From CAZHCA01 sp964530825 (GTDB lineage Bacteria > Bacteroidota > Bacteroidia > Chitinophagales > Saprospiraceae), in assembly GCA_964530825.1 (NCBI GenBank), contig CAZHCA010000001.1, positions 351,463-415,462 on the forward strand: a DNA stretch of 64,000 nucleotides, given 5' to 3'. Below are positions 61,596 through 64,000 of the stretch, piece after piece. Below the pieces are notes generated by a model. The model saw nothing but the letters and a program-made list of their open reading frames with translations. It searched no databases and was not told where the DNA came from. Position 1 is the stretch's first letter; every line of letters begins with the position of its first letter. The translations under genes and the position numbers were made by a program.

Positions 61596-62864
61596 CTAAT
61601 GGGAACGAGCTAACCGCAGTCCGGTGATGGGCCACCGTTTTTCGGGTTGAAAAAAGTTGCGATAGGTGATGCGAGCATGCGAGCGAGGGGTGCCGTAGGA
61701 TCCGCCCCGGAGCACCATCTGATTAATCATGAACTTGCCGTTATATTCGCCCAGAGCGCCTTCGAAACGCGGATAATTGGGATAGGGCAAATAAGCGCTA
61801 CCAGTCCATTCCCAGACGTTACCCAGCATCTGATTGTCTTGCGGATCGTGTGCCGGAAGGGCCTGAAAATGCTGATCTTCCAGAAAGTTGGCATCGACGG
61901 GTATTTCCCGGTAATATTGCTTGGCGGCTACCTCCCACTCCAATTCGGTGGGCAACCGGAAACCGCTCCAGCGCGCGTAAGCATCGGCCTCGTAATAACT
62001 CAGGTGGGTGACCGGCTGGTTTTCCTGTAAAGGATGTAGACCGCCTAGATTGTATTCCATCCAGCGACCGTCGCGTTCGTACCAGTAGAGTGGCGCGTCG
62101 ATGTCTTGTTGGTTAATCCAATCCCAGCCATCGGAAAGCCAATATTCAAATTGACGATAGCCGCCAGCTTGAATGAATTCGAGGTATTCACCATTGGTGA
62201 CCAGGCGGGATTGCAATTCGAAAGGGGTGAGCTTGACCTCATGTACGGCCAACTCATTGTCCCAGCAGAAGTCCTCCCCTTCATGGCCAATTGTGTACAA
62301 GCCGCCCTCAAAGCCGATCCAATTAGCTGGGGCCTGCGTAGCCGGTACTTTTTTCAAATCTTCACGGTAAGCCGGAAAATAGGGGTTTGTTCCCAGGGTA
62401 TACTTGATATCCATCACGAGGAGTTCCTGGTGTTGCTGCTCGTGCTGCAAACCGATGACCAGCAGGCGGTGCAGTTCATCATCAACCGAATCGCTGAGCA
62501 GTTCCTGCATGTGCTGGTCGACAAACCGCCGGTACTCTAAGATGGTACTTAAACTGGGGCGCGTAATGTTACCGCGTTGGCTACGCAAGATGCGCGGCCC
62601 CTGACTTTCGTAGTAGCTGTTAAAGAAATAGTCCAGGCGAGCGTCGAATTTGCGGTAGTTCGGCAGTTGTTTCGCTAGGATAAAATTTTCAAAAAACCAG
62701 GTGACGTGCCCCAGGTGCCATTTAGGCGGGCTCACGTCAGGGGCTGCTTGTACAACATAGTCTTCGGGGTGAAGGGGCGTACAAATATCAATGCTGGTCT
62801 GGCGCACCGCATGATACAAGTGTCCTAATTCCGTCTTTTGTTGAAAGTCAATCGGAACGGTCAT
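61596..62864 (-). CDS. egtB: ergothioneine biosynthesis sulfoxide synthase EgtB
   Basis: 422 residues; iron enzyme that attaches a thiol donor to hercynine. The N-terminal DinB-like domain carries the iron ligands (PPKWHLGHVTWFFE with His50/His53; HEQQHQELL with His141 and His145). The C-terminal FGE-sulfatase-like domain follows (FSxQ-like substrate region, LPTELEWEVAAKQYY, GNVWEWTGSAY, RGGSYGTPRSHARITYRNFF, GLRLARSH). No egtA, egtC or egtE is beside it, so the thiol donor may be cysteine rather than gamma-glutamylcysteine (inference). First gene of the egtB-egtD pair. Confidence 0.94.
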   Translation of the reverse strand: MTVPIDFQQKTELGHLYHAVRQTSIDICTPLHPEDYVVQAAPDVSPPKWHLGHVTWFFENFILAKQLPNYRKFDARLDYFFNSYYESQGPRILRSQRGNITRPSLSTILEYRRFVDQHMQELLSDSVDDELHRLLVIGLQHEQQHQELLVMDIKYTLGTNPYFPAYREDLKKVPATQAPANWIGFEGGLYTIGHEGEDFCWDNELAVHEVKLTPFELQSRLVTNGEYLEFIQAGGYRQFEYWLSDGWDWINQQDIDAPLYWYERDGRWMEYNLGGLHPLQENQPVTHLSYYEADAYARWSGFRLPTELEWEVAAKQYYREIPVDANFLEDQHFQALPAHDPQDNQMLGNVWEWTGSAYLPYPNYPRFEGALGEYNGKFMINQMVLRGGSYGTPRSHARITYRNFFQPEKRWPITGLRLARSH

Positions 62865-63024
62865 AATGAAATTATCAAATTTGTAATAAGTAGTTGAAAA
62901 TAATGCCTGGTCATTAGGTGACGCCGGAGCAACAGGCAGGGCGTTTTACATCTGTATGATAAAAGGGATAAACCGTAGATAGTTTGATCGGTCGGGATCC
63001 TTCTAGTATGACATTGAGCGGATT

Positions 63025-63900
63025 TCATTGATTGCTTAGTAACTGAACGCTTCCCCGGATGGCAGATTGCAAAAATTTGTGTACCGTCTTTTCCTGTTCA
63101 TCTGCCTGTTTGCTGCGCACGATTTCGGAGGCAGTGATGATGGCCATGGGCAAACTGTTGTTCAGCCATTTTCCAGCACTGAGGATCGGCAGATCACCCA
63201 TATCCGCTTGTTCGCTTTTATCAACGGGCCGTACGTAATAGTAGAATTCCCCAACCGTGTTATCTGGAATAGCTAGGCCGGCCAGCACAAAGCGAACAGT
63301 ATTTTTTTGTTGATCGAGCTGCACCGGTACAAGAACGCCGGTGTCGAAATGATGAGGCCACACGCAAATGGGCTTGTGCTCTTTGTATTCTTCCGTCGCC
63401 TGTTCCAGCGCTAAGTTGGCATTGCTGCGGTAGCGAATGGCTTCTTGATGGTAGATAGGTTTTACGACCTGAAAGATATCGCCTTCCGCCAGTGGGTGAG
63501 GGGGTAGCTCATAATGGGTGATGGGTTGTATTTGTTTCGAGGCTGCGCCAACGCGATCGAGTACGTTGCGCAGCCAGCCCATAACCTGGCTTTCCGTCTG
63601 CCCCGTCAAGGGCAGGAATGCTAGGGGTTGTAAATCGCTGGTGAGTAACAGCAATTCAAACTTTTCATAATGCAAACCAAGGCGGACTTGCTGGTCAAGC
63701 GGCAGCACTTGGCCAACCAACATTTTTTCTTTCGTCATCCATTTCATGCTCGTATGGCTATCGTCAGGCTCGGGTTGTAACAAGCTATTGCCCGCAATGG
63801 CAATAAATTGGGCGGCACGGTGCAAATAAGGGATAGCGGCATTGAGGTCTGTCGGATTCTTATATTGTTGGAGGTGCCAACTCGTTTGTGTAGACTCCAT
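63025..63900 (-). CDS. hypothetical protein with WPHHFDTG motif
   Basis: 291 residues, soluble, no signal peptide; not confidently recognised. The C-terminal half has a striking ICVWPHHFDTGVLVPV segment, then FVLAGLAIPDNTVGEFYYYVRP. A similar WPHHFD core is known to me from DUF5996-type proteins, so a distant relation is possible. It lies upstream of egtB on the same strand but 160 bp away, so it is probably a separate unit. Function unknown. Confidence 0.72.
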   Translation of the reverse strand: MESTQTSWHLQQYKNPTDLNAAIPYLHRAAQFIAIAGNSLLQPEPDDSHTSMKWMTKEKMLVGQVLPLDQQVRLGLHYEKFELLLLTSDLQPLAFLPLTGQTESQVMGWLRNVLDRVGAASKQIQPITHYELPPHPLAEGDIFQVVKPIYHQEAIRYRSNANLALEQATEEYKEHKPICVWPHHFDTGVLVPVQLDQQKNTVRFVLAGLAIPDNTVGEFYYYVRPVDKSEQADMGDLPILSAGKWLNNSLPMAIITASEIVRSKQADEQEKTVHKFLQSAIRGSVQLLSNQ

Positions 63901-64000
63901 CTAAAAGGCTTTCTTAATTGTAAAAATTTTTTGGGGCTTTCGTTCAAACTACTCTACCCTACTAAAAAGTTAGGAGGGTGAAAAAAACATAAGGAAGCGT

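Noticed and set aside
62865..63024. Terminator or riboswitch between the hypothetical gene and egtB
   Set aside because: Only a weak ACGCC/GGCGT stem without a proper T tract; nothing else was seen.

Overview
The window reads as a chromosomal segment of a Bacteroidota bacterium, most likely a Saprospiria/Lewinella-like marine or sediment heterotroph (lineage inferred). The evidence is SusC/SusD-type outer-membrane uptake, three large secreted proteins ending in a type IX secretion (type B, gliding-motility-like) C-terminal domain, PUR-like DUF3276 and DUF3667 proteins, tRNA genes without encoded CCA, and a textbook Bacteroidota promoter (TTTG-N19-TATCTTTG at 11224-11254). Base composition is near balanced and codon use looks even, except for an AT-richer island at about 25.15-25.9 kb.

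Layout. 1-2.4 kb (minus): CPBP protease, cdsA and psd (phospholipid synthesis; psd runs off the left edge). 2.6-3.3 kb: pdxJ. 3.6-8.3 kb: a SusC/SusD pair closed by a strong terminator. 8.3-9.8 kb: two tandem secreted paralogs of unknown function. 9.9-11.1 kb: Xer recombinase and short HPF. 11.2-25.1 kb: the translation/transcription superoperon tRNA-Thr, -Tyr, -Gly, -Thr, tuf, tRNA-Trp, secE, nusG, rplKAJL, rpoBC. 25.1-26.1 kb: an AT-rich insert with one Cys-rich lipoprotein gene, followed by a decayed second copy of the rpoC 3' end and its terminator. 26.2-29.7 kb (minus): riboflavin synthase and a fibronectin-like T9SS cargo. 29.9-35.9 kb (minus): two DUF3667 membrane proteins, a conserved hypothetical, era, der, rfbC, rfbD. 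36.0-39.2 kb (plus): a NadR-like kinase, a TPP riboswitch with its own promoter, and a TonB-dependent receptor. 39.3-39.9 kb (minus): small outer-membrane barrel. 40.1-50.1 kb (plus): a 2319-residue repeat adhesin and a shorter paralog. 50.1-54.6 kb: marC, a 0.7 kb hairpin-rich gene-free stretch, a PNPOx-like flavoprotein, HtrA protease and a periplasmic protein of the family often labelled asparagine synthetase B. 54.9-59.7 kb: a von Willebrand-type membrane protein, a ferredoxin, a DUF3276 protein and an ABC exporter. 59.9-63.9 kb (minus): two small hypotheticals, egtD, egtB (ergothioneine) and one hypothetical.

How they work together. Most of the window is core housekeeping in conserved order. 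The accessory layer is cell-surface biology: nutrient receptors (SusCD; a thiamine-regulated receptor) and T9SS-exported adhesins. The most unusual structural observation is the direct repeat of the rpoC tail and terminator (about 24971-25150 and 25958-26130) flanking a foreign-looking lipoprotein gene. Second is the hairpin cluster at 50.9-51.3 kb, which contains two near-identical minus-strand intrinsic-terminator-like elements with no annotated gene feeding them.
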